Origin: an uncultured Collinsella sp.
Lineage (GTDB): Bacteria; Actinomycetota; Coriobacteriia; Coriobacteriales; Coriobacteriaceae
NCBI GenBank assembly: GCA_902494715.1
Contig: CABUUJ010000025.1
Coordinates: 1-31,576, forward strand
Length of the DNA: 31,576 nt
Direction: 5' to 3'
Part shown: one piece after another, positions 17,141-24,646 of the stretch
How positions within the stretch are numbered: the first letter of the stretch is position 1
How the letters are laid out: the number at the start of each line of letters is the position of its first letter
Position numbers and translations under genes: made by a program
Notes under the pieces: model-generated
The model's input: only the letters and a program-made list of their open reading frames with translations
Databases searched by the model: none
Told to the model about the DNA's origin: nothing

Positions 17141-18429
17141 TGGCACGTTTTCCCTTGGTCTCTACGGCGCCTGAACCTGAGCGTGCCGTCTTGGTTGGTG
17201 TTGAGTGGCGCGATAATGCCTGGCCGCTCGACCGTTCGCTCGATGAGCTCGAGCGCTTGGCTCACACTGCTGGAGCCCAATGCGTGGCACGCTTGTCGCA
17301 GCGCCTGGTCAAGCCCTATCCCAAATCGTTTATCGGCTCCGGCAAGGTCGAGGAGCTGTGCGGTTTGGTTCATCGCATGGATGCGGATGTTGTTATCTTC
17401 GACGACGACCTGACTCCTTCACAGCAGTCCTATCTTGAGAAAGCCGTGGGCGAACCGGTTAAGATTATTGACCGTACGGCGTTGATTTTGGATATCTTTG
17501 GCCTGCATGCCCAGACGCGTGAGGGCCGCTTACAGGTGCAGCTGGCACAGTTGCAGTATCTGCTGCCTCGTCTGCGAGGTATGTGGAGCCATCTTGCCAA
17601 GGAGCAGACGCGTGGCGGCATTGGATCGCGTTTTGGCCAGGGCGAAAGCCAGCTCGAGGTCGACCGTCGCCTGATTCGCAATAAGATCGCAGCTCTTCGA
17701 CGCGAACTGAAACAGGTTGAACAGCGTCGCGACGTGCAATCGAAAAGCCGCATTGAATCGCCGGCGTTTCGCGTGGCGTTGGCTGGCTACACCAATGCCG
17801 GTAAGTCGACGCTGCTTAATCGATTGACGGGATCCACAGTACTTTCGCAGGATAAGCTGTTTGCCACACTCGATCCCACGACGCGCTCGTACCGTTTGCC
17901 CGGTGGCCGTGGCATGACGATCACCGATACCGTTGGCTTTATTCAAAAACTGCCCCATGGCCTGGTCGACGCTTTCAAATCTACGCTTTCCGAGGTGCTC
18001 GGCGCCGATTTGATTCTTAAAGTCGTGGATGCTTCCGATGAGGATTACGAGCGTCAGCTCGAGGCGGTTGATCGTGTCCTTGACGAGATTGGTGCCGGTG
18101 AGCGCCTAACGCTTACCGTGTTCAATAAAATTGATCTGCTCGATAGCGTCGACCGCTTGAGCTTTCGCCGGCGTTATCCCGAGGCGGTTCTGTTCTCGGC
18201 TCAGACGGGTGAGGGTCTTGATGACTTAGTCGACCGCATCGCTCGTGAAGCGGCCGCTACGGACGTGTTGCTCTCGGCCGATATCCCGTATCGAGAGGGC
18301 GCGTTAATCACGCTCGTGCACGAACAGGGTACCCTTGTGCACGAGGAATACCTCGAGGACGGCGTTCGTATTGTGGTAAAGCTTCCGGCTCGTATCGCGC
18401 CGCGTCTCGAGCGTTACCGAACAGAGTAA
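17140..18429 (+). CDS. hflX: GTPase HflX
   Basis: HflX is a ribosome-associated GTPase that can split stalled 70S ribosomes under stress. The 429-residue product has the N-terminal nucleotide-binding subdomain (SQRLVKPYPKSFIGSGKVEE), the helical linker with LARWxx-like basic stretches, and the G domain: G1 GYTNAGKSTLLN (about 216-227), G3 DTVGFIQKLPHGLV and G4 FNKIDLL. The order miaA-hflX is conserved in many bacteria. The 3' end overlaps by 16 bases the end of the convergent gene at 18414-19118, with no terminator between. Confidence 0.95.
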   Translation: MARFPLVSTAPEPERAVLVGVEWRDNAWPLDRSLDELERLAHTAGAQCVARLSQRLVKPYPKSFIGSGKVEELCGLVHRMDADVVIFDDDLTPSQQSYLEKAVGEPVKIIDRTALILDIFGLHAQTREGRLQVQLAQLQYLLPRLRGMWSHLAKEQTRGGIGSRFGQGESQLEVDRRLIRNKIAALRRELKQVEQRRDVQSKSRIESPAFRVALAGYTNAGKSTLLNRLTGSTVLSQDKLFATLDPTTRSYRLPGGRGMTITDTVGFIQKLPHGLVDAFKSTLSEVLGADLILKVVDASDEDYERQLEAVDRVLDEIGAGERLTLTVFNKIDLLDSVDRLSFRRRYPEAVLFSAQTGEGLDDLVDRIAREAAATDVLLSADIPYREGALITLVHEQGTLVHEEYLEDGVRIVVKLPARIAPRLERYRTE

Positions 18430-19118
18430 ATCAGCTCCAGCACGCCTATGATAATGGGCTGATGAAGCAGGTAGAACGGCAGCGCATGGCGTCCGAGGCT
18501 TGCGAGCGCCGGGATGGGATTCTCATGGGCCCATGCTGGCGCCTCGCGGTTTGCTTTTTGTGCCGTGCGGGCGGCAAAGAAGCCTGCGAGGTACATAAAT
18601 AAGAAGGGTATGAGCGGATAGTAATCACCGGAGACAAAGTCTGGACCTGGGAAACCCAGCCAAGCTAGATGGGAGATAGGGTAGACCGCTTTAGGAATGC
18701 TCCAGGTACAGGCAAAGAGTATGAGGCAAATCGTTATACCCCATACTGTCGGCACCCTATCGAGAACCGGGCGCGCGAGTGCAACAATGGCGGTGCACGC
18801 CGCCATGCAGAAAATGATGCCGAAGTTCACCGAGTCATCGACTGAGACGAGCGTCGTTGCGACCCATACAACTAAAGCGGCAGCGGCATATTTGACGGCA
18901 CGCTTGATGTTGTTGCGCGAGAGGGTGCACATCCAGCCGGCAATAAACAAAAATACCCAACTGATGCTGGCACGCCAGATGTCCTGGAAGATGGTCTGGG
19001 TAAACCAGGGCATCTTCCAACCATATAGGTAGGCAAGGTCGTAGCAGGCATGAAATCCCGCCATCGACAGCATGGTAAACCCGCGAATAGTATCAAAGAC
19101 AGTGATGCGTTTTTGCAT
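18414..19118 (-). CDS. DUF1624/HGSNAT-like membrane protein
   Basis: The 234-residue protein has about seven hydrophobic segments and the N-terminal signature FDTIRGFTMLSMAGFHACYD, as in the heparan-alpha-glucosaminide N-acetyltransferase catalytic family (DUF1624). Such proteins are thought to pass acyl groups across the membrane to sugars, with a conserved His (here H23) as a likely acyl carrier. Substrate here is unknown. Its ATG overlaps the lexA stop by one base, so it is probably translated from the lexA mRNA and may be induced by DNA damage. The 3' end overlaps hflX by 16 bases on the other strand. Confidence 0.82.
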   Translation of the reverse strand: MQKRITVFDTIRGFTMLSMAGFHACYDLAYLYGWKMPWFTQTIFQDIWRASISWVFLFIAGWMCTLSRNNIKRAVKYAAAALVVWVATTLVSVDDSVNFGIIFCMAACTAIVALARPVLDRVPTVWGITICLILFACTWSIPKAVYPISHLAWLGFPGPDFVSGDYYPLIPFLFMYLAGFFAARTAQKANREAPAWAHENPIPALASLGRHALPFYLLHQPIIIGVLELIYSVR

Positions 19119-19762
19119 TACGAAAACCGGCGCATCAAACCGACGACCTTGCCCAGAATCGTGGGATTTGTCGCGTAGATGGGCTCCATGGTGTCGTTTT
19201 CGGGCTGCAGACGAACGCGTCCCTGCTCCTTGTAGAATGTTTTGACCGTTGCAGAGCCATCGATCATAGCCACGACAATCTCGCCGTTCATGGCGCTCTT
19301 CTGCTCACGAACGATGATGTAGTCGCCGTTATAAATGCCGACGTTAATCATCGAATTGCCGTGGACCTCGAGGATAAAGGACCCCTGGTCCGTTGCGATC
19401 TCGGTTGGGATGGTAAAGGTGTCTTCGATATTCTGCTCGGCAAGGATGGGAATCCCTGCAGCGACTCGGCCTACGAGAGGCAGCGATACCGTGCCGCGAG
19501 GCGCCGTGGGCTCATCGGACTTTGAGATGGAGACGGAAGATCCGTCCTCGTCAAAGAGCTCGAGAGCGCGAGGCTTGGTGGCATCACGCTTGAGCAGGCC
19601 GCGTGCTTCGAGCGCGGAGAGATGCGCATGTACGGTGCTGGGGGAGGAAAGGCCCACAGCAGAAGCCATCTCGCGCACACTGGGCGGATAGCCCTTCTCC
19701 TGCTGATATTCCTTGATGAAGTCGTAAATTTGCTGCTGACGCTTGGTAATTTTGCGAGCCAT
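19118..19762 (-). CDS. lexA: SOS repressor LexA
   Basis: LexA represses SOS genes and cleaves itself when RecA filaments form. The 214-residue protein has the N-terminal winged helix (KRQQQIYDFIKEYQQEKGYPPS to about residue 66) and the peptidase domain. The cleavage site is Ala102-Gly103 (RVAAGIPI), the catalytic serine is S137 (EVHGNSMI) and the lysine is K174 (ATVKTFY). The start at 19762 is preceded by AGAGGAAT; upstream TTG and ATG codons at 19792 and 19783 would add residues not found in the family and have no ribosome binding site. Autoregulation is expected from the operators between it and the divergent LysM gene. Confidence 0.97.
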   Translation of the reverse strand: MARKITKRQQQIYDFIKEYQQEKGYPPSVREMASAVGLSSPSTVHAHLSALEARGLLKRDATKPRALELFDEDGSSVSISKSDEPTAPRGTVSLPLVGRVAAGIPILAEQNIEDTFTIPTEIATDQGSFILEVHGNSMINVGIYNGDYIIVREQKSAMNGEIVVAMIDGSATVKTFYKEQGRVRLQPENDTMEPIYATNPTILGKVVGLMRRFS

Positions 19763-19785
19763 CAGGGATTCCTCTCTACCCATAC

Positions 19786-19855
19786 CAAACAAATGTTCTA
19801 TTTTTGCTTGACAGGAACAACTGTTCGAAGATAATAATAACCGAACACTCGTTCC
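19786..19855. promoter_or_regulatory. lexA/LysM divergent control region with LexA boxes
   Basis: Two strong LexA-type operators are present: GGAACAACTGTTCG (19814-19827) and CGAACACTCGTTCC (19842-19855), each one mismatch from CGAAC-N4-GTTCG and with perfect GAAC-N4-GTTC cores. A weaker third site is CAAACAAATGTTCT (19786-19799), 24 bases before the lexA start. For the rightward gene a perfect -35, TTGACA (19808-19813), and a TAATAA -10 (19832-19837) bracket the first operator. The leftward lexA promoter is less clear. Confidence 0.85.
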
Positions 19856-19925
19856 CGCGCTAGACTTTTTTGTCCCCGCGGCTTGATAAAACAGTTCTCG
19901 TCAAATCAAACGAGAGGAGAACAGA

Positions 19926-20375
19926 ATGAACGCAGCGGATATGATCCAGGGAAACCTCGCCCTTAAGCTCGAGGCGCCCATTACGCCTGCCTTTACGGTC
20001 GTTAAGGGCGGACGCTCTCATTTTCAGGCTGTGACCACTAAGCCCGTTCGCACCCAGCGTGCGTCCGTTGCTTCGGCTCCTGTTGCCCTGAAGGCCTCGA
20101 CGATCGTTGCTGTTGCCGTGGCGTTTACCCTGTTCTTCGTGCTCGCCACGTCAGTCTTTTCTGCTCGTCACGCAGCATATGCCGATTCCGTAGCCAACGT
20201 TACCTACGAGACGGTTCGCGTGCAGTCCGGCGATTCCCTGTGGTCGATTGCCCAGGAGCATCCCATCGATGGACTTTCCACGCAGGAGACTTCCGATATG
20301 ATTCGTAGCGTCAATCACCTCGATCGTGGCTCTCTTGATGCTGGTGCAGTTCTGAAAGTTCCGACTCGTTCGTAA
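19926..20375 (+). CDS. LysM-domain SOS cell-division suppressor (YneA/DivS/ChiZ-like)
   Basis: The 149-residue protein has a cytoplasmic N-terminus of about 58 residues, one membrane helix (about 59-84, IVAVAVAFTLFFVLATSVF) and an external LysM domain (about 97-147, YETVRVQSGDSLWSIAQEH) that binds peptidoglycan. A LysM membrane protein divergent from lexA is the arrangement of Bacillus yneA and mycobacterial Rv2719c/chiZ, SOS-induced inhibitors of division. Sequence identity outside LysM is not something I can assert, so no symbol is given. GAGAGGAG precedes the ATG. A 6-bp inverted repeat (19896-19901 with 19910-19915) lies against this ribosome binding site. Nothing resembling a chitinase domain is seen. 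Confidence 0.85.
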   Translation: MNAADMIQGNLALKLEAPITPAFTVVKGGRSHFQAVTTKPVRTQRASVASAPVALKASTIVAVAVAFTLFFVLATSVFSARHAAYADSVANVTYETVRVQSGDSLWSIAQEHPIDGLSTQETSDMIRSVNHLDRGSLDAGAVLKVPTRS

Positions 20376-20389
20376 GATTTCGGCTCGGT

Positions 20390-20431
20390 CGCATGGTACC
20401 CTTGTTATCGTTTAAGAGGAGGTACCATGCG
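20390..20431 (+). promoter_or_regulatory. Inverted repeat over the nrdR start codon
   Basis: CGCATGGTACC (20390-20400) and GGTACCATGCG (20421-20431) are perfect 11-bp inverted repeats with a 20-base loop. The nrdR ATG (20427-20429) lies in the right arm and the AGAGGAGG ribosome binding site spans the loop and the foot of that arm. Paired as RNA, this would hide the start codon. It could instead be a DNA operator. Confidence 0.75.
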
Positions 20432-20870
20432 CTGTCCTAAATGCGGCAAGGCACATACCCGCGTTGTCGATTCCCGTATGCAGGAGTCGAACAACACTAT
20501 CAAGCGTCGTCGCGAATGCTGTTCGTGCAATTATCGTTTTACGACGTTCGAGCGCTGCGAAGATCCCATCGAGGTCATCAAGTCCGATGGGTCAAAGCAG
20601 CGGTTCGATCGCAACAAGCTGCTTGTCGGTCTGATGCGCGCCACGATTAAGCGCGATATCGATACGAAAAAGCTCAATGAAATCATCGATGATATCGAGG
20701 TGGAGTTGCGTTCGCGTACGCTGACGGCTGTTACGTCCCACGAACTGGGCGATATGGTGCTCAAGCGCCTGGCCAAGATCGACAAGGTGGCCTACATTCG
20801 CTTTGCCTCGGTCTATCGCGATTTCAAAGACGTCGACGAGTTTTTGCAAGAGCTCGACAAGCTAAGGTGA
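20427..20870 (+). CDS. nrdR: Transcriptional repressor NrdR
   Basis: NrdR represses ribonucleotide reductase genes in response to ATP and dATP. The 147-residue protein has a zinc ribbon with C3, C6, C31 and C34 (MRCPKCGKAHTRVVDSR, ECCSCNYRFTTFER) and an ATP-cone domain (about 46-136, VIKSDGSKQRFDRNKLLVGL). Length and ends match the family. AAGAGGAGG precedes the ATG. The gene lies between the LysM gene and dut, a conserved actinobacterial neighbourhood with lexA. No ribonucleotide reductase gene is in the window. The start codon is inside an inverted repeat. Confidence 0.97.
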   Translation: MRCPKCGKAHTRVVDSRMQESNNTIKRRRECCSCNYRFTTFERCEDPIEVIKSDGSKQRFDRNKLLVGLMRATIKRDIDTKKLNEIIDDIEVELRSRTLTAVTSHELGDMVLKRLAKIDKVAYIRFASVYRDFKDVDEFLQELDKLR

Positions 20871-20874
20871 TTTC

Positions 20875-21318
20875 ATGTCCAACATTACCGTTAACATTAA
20901 GCGTCTCGATCCCACGGTCGAGCTTCCCAAATACGCACATCCCACGGATGCCGGCCTTGACCTCCGTGCCAACGAAGACTGCACCCTCAAGCCCTTTGAG
21001 CGCCGCTTGGTCTCCACTGGCTTGGCCATTGCGCTGCCCGATGGCTACGCCGGCTTTGTCCAGCCCCGCAGCGGCCTAGCCATTAAGCAAGGCCTGTCTA
21101 TAGTCAACACACCTGGTCTTATCGACGCCCACTATCGAGGCGAGCTTAAGGTCATCCTCATCAACCTAGATCCCACCAACAATATCCAGATCAACAAAGG
21201 CGACCGCATCGCCCAACTCGTCATCCAAGAAGTCCCCACGGTCAATCTCGTAGAAGTAGAAGAACTAGACGAAACTGATCGAGGAGCCGGCGGTTTCGGT
21301 TCTAGCGGCGTATCCTAG
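20875..21318 (+). CDS. dut: Deoxyuridine 5'-triphosphate nucleotidohydrolase
   Basis: dUTPase hydrolyses dUTP to dUMP and pyrophosphate, keeping uracil out of DNA and feeding dTMP synthesis. The 147-residue trimeric-type enzyme shows all five motifs in order: AGLDLRANE (1), PRSGLAIKQGL (2), GLIDAHYRGELKV (3), GDRIAQLVI (4) and RGAGGFGSSG (5). It begins four bases after the nrdR stop and is probably cotranscribed with it, joining two genes of deoxynucleotide control. Codon use turns more A/C-rich at the 3' end, with no sign of a broken frame. Confidence 0.97.
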   Translation: MSNITVNIKRLDPTVELPKYAHPTDAGLDLRANEDCTLKPFERRLVSTGLAIALPDGYAGFVQPRSGLAIKQGLSIVNTPGLIDAHYRGELKVILINLDPTNNIQINKGDRIAQLVIQEVPTVNLVEVEELDETDRGAGGFGSSGVS

Positions 21319-21350
21319 TCGTTTACGTACTTTCCGCTGACCGGCCCGAC

Positions 21351-21424
21351 CCGCCTATATATCGTCCCGCGCGCAGTTTCGCAGCGAAGCGAGAATGTTT
21401 GAGCATGGAATGATATATGGGCGG
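21351..21424. repeat. Palindromic intergenic element between dut and the glycosyltransferase
   Basis: CCGCCTATATATC (21351-21363) pairs with GATATATGGGCGG (21412-21424) over 13 positions with one G-U pair. The enclosed DNA contains a smaller hairpin, TTCG-CAG-CGAA (21378-21388). GCTCCCGCCGAGC just to the right forms another short hairpin. It separates two convergent genes, so it may terminate both, though no strong T-run is visible on either side. The nested design recalls the palindrome at 1-109, but the sequences differ. Confidence 0.6.
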
Positions 21425-21449
21425 CTCCCGCCGAGCAGCGAACTTTCGG

Positions 21450-22751
21450 CTAGCGGATATGCGCAGGTTTTTCGCCCCAGTAGAAGCGGCAGAAGGCTCG
21501 TTTGCGCTTTTGGGGCTTGCCTGCAAGTTCCATGGTTGCGATGGCGATATCCTCGGCTGCGCGTGGACGGCGCAGCACTTCGCCGTTAATGAGTAGTGCC
21601 TTGAGCGATTCGGGATGATCGTGGAGATGGCGCAGTGTCACGATGAGCTCGCGTGCGGTCGTGACATGCATGCTGGCGCCCATGCCGGTGAGCATGGTGG
21701 TGTTGGCTTTTTCCTGGCCATAGGACTTGCCCAGCAGAATCATTGGTAGGTGTGCGCACAGGCATTCGGTAACAGTGAGTCCGCCCGATTTGAGAATTGC
21801 CAGGTCACAGCCGTGCATAAGCGCTGCCATGTCATCGACGTAGTCAAGAACCGTGACGTTCTCGAGTTTCATGGCATCGAAAAGCGTTTTGAGACGGGTG
21901 GCATATTCGGCATCCTTGCCCGGCAAAAAGACAAAGTGCATGTCCTCGAAGCTGCGCAGGAAGGGGAGGGTGCGGTCCATCTCCGCGCGAAAGCGAACGT
22001 ACGGTTGAGGCAAACTGGCGCCGGCCATCACCAGCACAACGAGCTTGTCTGTGGGGAGATTGAACTTCTCGAGTTCTTCCTCGCGGTTGTAGTCCGTATC
22101 AAACCCGGCGCGAATGGGGATGCCCGTAATGCGGATCTTTGCCTCGGGAACCTTACGGGGTCGGAGTGTTTCGGCCATAAACTCGTTTGCTACGCAGAAT
22201 AGATCGGTGTCCTTATGGGGCCACCAACCCTCGACCTCGTAATCGGTCGGTACGCAAATGACGGGATAGTCGATGCCCGTAATGACGCGCGCGCCGACGG
22301 CGACGTTGGCTGCCGTGATATGTGTGGCTACCACGGCAATGGGCCTGCGAGTTCGAACGTATTCGTTAAATGCGGGGAACATGATGCGCGACCATGCCGT
22401 GCCACCGCCCCAAAGCAGGTGTCCGGTAAGGGTATAACGCCAGGTCAAGTCATAGATTGGGCGCGTGGCGCCGGTAAACGAGGCGGCCGTTTTGTTGCCG
22501 TCGAATTTTATGCGTCCAAAATCAAGGATATCGAGCACTTCAATCTCAACATCCTCTGGGATGCCATTGGTGCCGCGGATGAGGTCGAATGCCTGCGCAA
22601 TTGCATTTGCGGCGGCCTTGTGGCCCGAGCCGACCGAGGCGTGCACGATAGTCACGAGAGGTTTTTGCTGAGTCAAGAGCGTGGTTTGTTCCGATTGGGG
22701 AGTGCTGTGCGTGAGCAGGGGAGCATCGTCGCTCGTCTGCGTCTGATCCAT
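21450..22751 (-). CDS. MGDG synthase-family glycolipid glycosyltransferase
   Basis: The 433-residue protein belongs to the GT28 family of diacylglycerol glucosyltransferases and monogalactosyldiacylglycerol synthases, membrane-associated enzymes that add sugars to diacylglycerol to make glycolipids and lipoteichoic acid anchors. The N-terminal MGDG synthase domain shows VTIVHASVGSGHKAAANAIA (about residues 33-52), and the C-terminal nucleotide-sugar domain has AILKSGGLTVTECLC. Residues 1-30 are polar and probably disordered. GGGGAGAT precedes the ATG. It stands alone between two convergent or divergent neighbours. Sugar and acceptor cannot be told from sequence. UgtP is the closest well-studied relative. 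Confidence 0.87.
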   Translation of the reverse strand: MDQTQTSDDAPLLTHSTPQSEQTTLLTQQKPLVTIVHASVGSGHKAAANAIAQAFDLIRGTNGIPEDVEIEVLDILDFGRIKFDGNKTAASFTGATRPIYDLTWRYTLTGHLLWGGGTAWSRIMFPAFNEYVRTRRPIAVVATHITAANVAVGARVITGIDYPVICVPTDYEVEGWWPHKDTDLFCVANEFMAETLRPRKVPEAKIRITGIPIRAGFDTDYNREEELEKFNLPTDKLVVLVMAGASLPQPYVRFRAEMDRTLPFLRSFEDMHFVFLPGKDAEYATRLKTLFDAMKLENVTVLDYVDDMAALMHGCDLAILKSGGLTVTECLCAHLPMILLGKSYGQEKANTTMLTGMGASMHVTTARELIVTLRHLHDHPESLKALLINGEVLRRPRAAEDIAIATMELAGKPQKRKRAFCRFYWGEKPAHIR

Positions 22752-22868
22752 CGATATCTCCCCTTCATCTTTGTTTCACAGAGAATCATTGTAGTGCATG
22801 AGTGTCACGTTCGCATAAATTTGGGTATGAGCGCAAAGAACGCCAATCTTTCGACAGGAGGTCTCTTC

Positions 22869-23807
22869 ATGACTACTCATCAGCCGATCGATGTTGCGAT
22901 TATCGGCGGCGGGCCTGCGGGCTATGCTGCAGCCATTTACGCGGCGCGCGCCAACCTAACGACGACCGTGATTGAGCAAGGCATGTCGGGAGGACAGATC
23001 GCCACAACCAATGAGGTCGAGAACTATCCGGGCATTCCGCTCTTGAGTGGCGCCGAACTCGGCGAGCGGTTTCAGCAACATGCAGAGGGCCTGGGGGCAC
23101 AGGTTGCATGGAGCATGGTTACGGGTATCGATTACGATGCGGATGCGGCGCTGTTTACGGTGTATCACGATATGGGCGATACGCTGGCCTCGAGCGTTAT
23201 CGCTTGTATGGGTGCCACGCCGCGATCTGCTGGTTTTGTTGGCGAGGATACGTATCGCGGTCGTGGCGTTTCGTATTGCGCGACGTGCGACGGCATGTTC
23301 TTTCGCGGCAAGCAGGTCTTTGTCATCGGCGGCGGCAATGCTGCCTGCGAGGAAGCCCTGTTCTTGTCAGAAATCGCCAGCAGCGTGACCATCGTCTTGC
23401 GCCGCGATCAGTTCCGTGCCCCCGATGGCGTGGTTCAAAAGGTGCTCGCAAAAGATAATATTTCAGTTAGGTACCAAACTAGTATTGTGGAACTTTCGGG
23501 CGAGGCCATGCCCACGACTATCACCTTTAAGGACAACGCTACGGGTGGCACTTATTCTGAGTCCTTTGATCCTGGTTCGTTTGGCATTTTTGTCTTTGCT
23601 GGCACGCAGCCCCATACTGAGCTTGTAGAGTATCTGGTAGATCTGGCGCCCGACGGCGGTATTGTGACCGACGAATCGATGGCCACCCGCACGCCTGGCT
23701 TATTTGCTGCCGGCGATATCCGCTCCAAGCGTTTACGTCAAGTTGTGACCGCCGTTTCGGACGGAGCCATAGCGGCTACCAGCGCATACGCTTTCTTACG
23801 CGGATAA
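22869..23807 (+). CDS. trxB: Thioredoxin reductase (NAD(P)H-dependent flavoprotein)
   Basis: The 312-residue enzyme has the two-domain low-molecular-weight TrxB plan. FAD binding is shown by VAIIGGGPAGYAAAIYAAR at the N-terminus and by FAAGDIR near the C-terminus. The redox pair is C137-A-T-C140 followed by D141. NAD(P)H binding is shown by VIGGGNAACEEALFL. It transfers electrons to thioredoxin, which supplies ribonucleotide reductase and others. ATG 22869 follows ACAGGAGGTC, an excellent ribosome binding site; the long open frame upstream is antisense to the glycosyltransferase and not coding. No thioredoxin gene is adjacent. A terminator follows. Confidence 0.94.
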   Translation: MTTHQPIDVAIIGGGPAGYAAAIYAARANLTTTVIEQGMSGGQIATTNEVENYPGIPLLSGAELGERFQQHAEGLGAQVAWSMVTGIDYDADAALFTVYHDMGDTLASSVIACMGATPRSAGFVGEDTYRGRGVSYCATCDGMFFRGKQVFVIGGGNAACEEALFLSEIASSVTIVLRRDQFRAPDGVVQKVLAKDNISVRYQTSIVELSGEAMPTTITFKDNATGGTYSESFDPGSFGIFVFAGTQPHTELVEYLVDLAPDGGIVTDESMATRTPGLFAAGDIRSKRLRQVVTAVSDGAIAATSAYAFLRG

Positions 23808-23847
23808 GTACGATAATATATCTTATGTAAGGTTGCTATCTTTAAAC

Positions 23848-23893
23848 AAAGTGGTTGGACGGTGCGTCAATGTGCTGTCCAACCACTTTTACT
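23848..23893 (+). terminator. Intrinsic terminator after trxB
   Basis: A perfect 13-bp stem (23848-23860 with 23877-23889) encloses a 16-base loop and is followed by TTACTT after the stem's own T run. It lies about 40 bases after trxB and separates it from the DUF1836 gene. Confidence 0.82.
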
Positions 23894-23916
23894 TAGCGGC
23901 AATGTGGTATGCAAAA

Positions 23917-23942
23917 CTAGATTATCTAGAATACAATATAGT
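23917..23942 (+). promoter_or_regulatory. Promoter -10 and operator-like palindrome before the DUF1836 gene
   Basis: CTAGATTATCTAG (23917-23929) is a palindrome with a single central base, ending three bases before a good -10, TACAAT (23932-23937). No matching -35 is evident at 17 bases. An operator in this position suggests regulation, perhaps by the encoded DNA-binding protein itself. Confidence 0.6.
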
Positions 23943-23961
23943 AAACGAACGGAGGCCTCTG

Positions 23962-24573
23962 ATGAACCACGTCAAACATGTTATCCCGATGTCCGATACA
24001 TCGGTCGGCATTAAGCCGGAGGATATTCAGCCGACGGTGCTGCCGGATGCATTTATTCAGTCCGATACGGTGCGTAAACTCAACGCGTTGAGCCTGCCGC
24101 GCTATGACCAGCTGCCTAATGTATCGCTCTATCGTGATCAGGTTATCGAATATGTTGCGCAGTGGATGGAGCCGCTTTCGATTTGTGTGGAGCAGCCCGT
24201 CATTACGCCATCGATGATCAATAACTACGTAAAGGTCGGCCTCGTTCCCGCTCCGGTTAAAAAGCAATATGGTCGCGAGCAGATTGCGCGTCTCATCTCC
24301 ATTTGTATCTTTAAGCAGGTGCTGCCCATCGCAGCGGTTCAGGCACTCTTTAACATTCAGCGCCTGAGCTATGATGCACCGACCGCCTTTGATTATGTGA
24401 TTGATCAGCTCGAGGCATCGATTCGCGCGGCTTTTTCCATTGAGCAGGTTCCTGTACCCGATACGGCTCATCAGGTCACACGCGAGTCGCTGCTCGTACG
24501 CAGCGCGGTATCGTCTTTTGTATCGAAGGCGTATCTAATGAGCTACCTAAAGTTCAACGGGTTTAATAGCTAG
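23962..24573 (+). CDS. DUF1836 domain protein, probable regulator
   Basis: The 203-residue protein carries DUF1836, a MerR-like helix-turn-helix domain widespread in Firmicutes and Coriobacteria (about residues 45-150, including VITPSMINNYVKVGLVPAP and KKQYGREQIARLISICIFKQ). No ligand domain is visible. ATG 23962 follows CGGAGGCC; the longer open frame from 23833 would run through the trxB terminator stem and is not credible. The next gene, convergent degV, shares its terminator region. Targets are unknown, though a palindrome over its own promoter makes autoregulation plausible. Confidence 0.82.
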   Translation: MNHVKHVIPMSDTSVGIKPEDIQPTVLPDAFIQSDTVRKLNALSLPRYDQLPNVSLYRDQVIEYVAQWMEPLSICVEQPVITPSMINNYVKVGLVPAPVKKQYGREQIARLISICIFKQVLPIAAVQALFNIQRLSYDAPTAFDYVIDQLEASIRAAFSIEQVPVPDTAHQVTRESLLVRSAVSSFVSKAYLMSYLKFNGFNS

Positions 24574-24585
24574 CCGACGTACAAG

Positions 24586-24637
24586 ACGGGCGGGACAAAG
24601 AGTCATCAGACACTTTGTCCCGCCCGTGTTTTTGTTT
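24586..24637 (+). terminator. Strong intrinsic terminator after the DUF1836 gene
   Basis: ACGGGCGGGACAAAG (24586-24600) pairs perfectly over 15 bases with 24613-24627, with a 12-base loop, followed by GTTTTTGTTT. This is a classic rho-independent terminator on the plus strand. degV converges on it from the other side, where the following bases are less T-rich. Confidence 0.92.
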
Positions 24638-24646
24638 AGTTGGATT

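Noticed and set aside
22215..22868. N-terminal extension of trxB
   Set aside because: The extension is antisense to the glycosyltransferase. The ATG at 22869 has an ideal ribosome binding site and begins a normal FAD-binding N-terminus.
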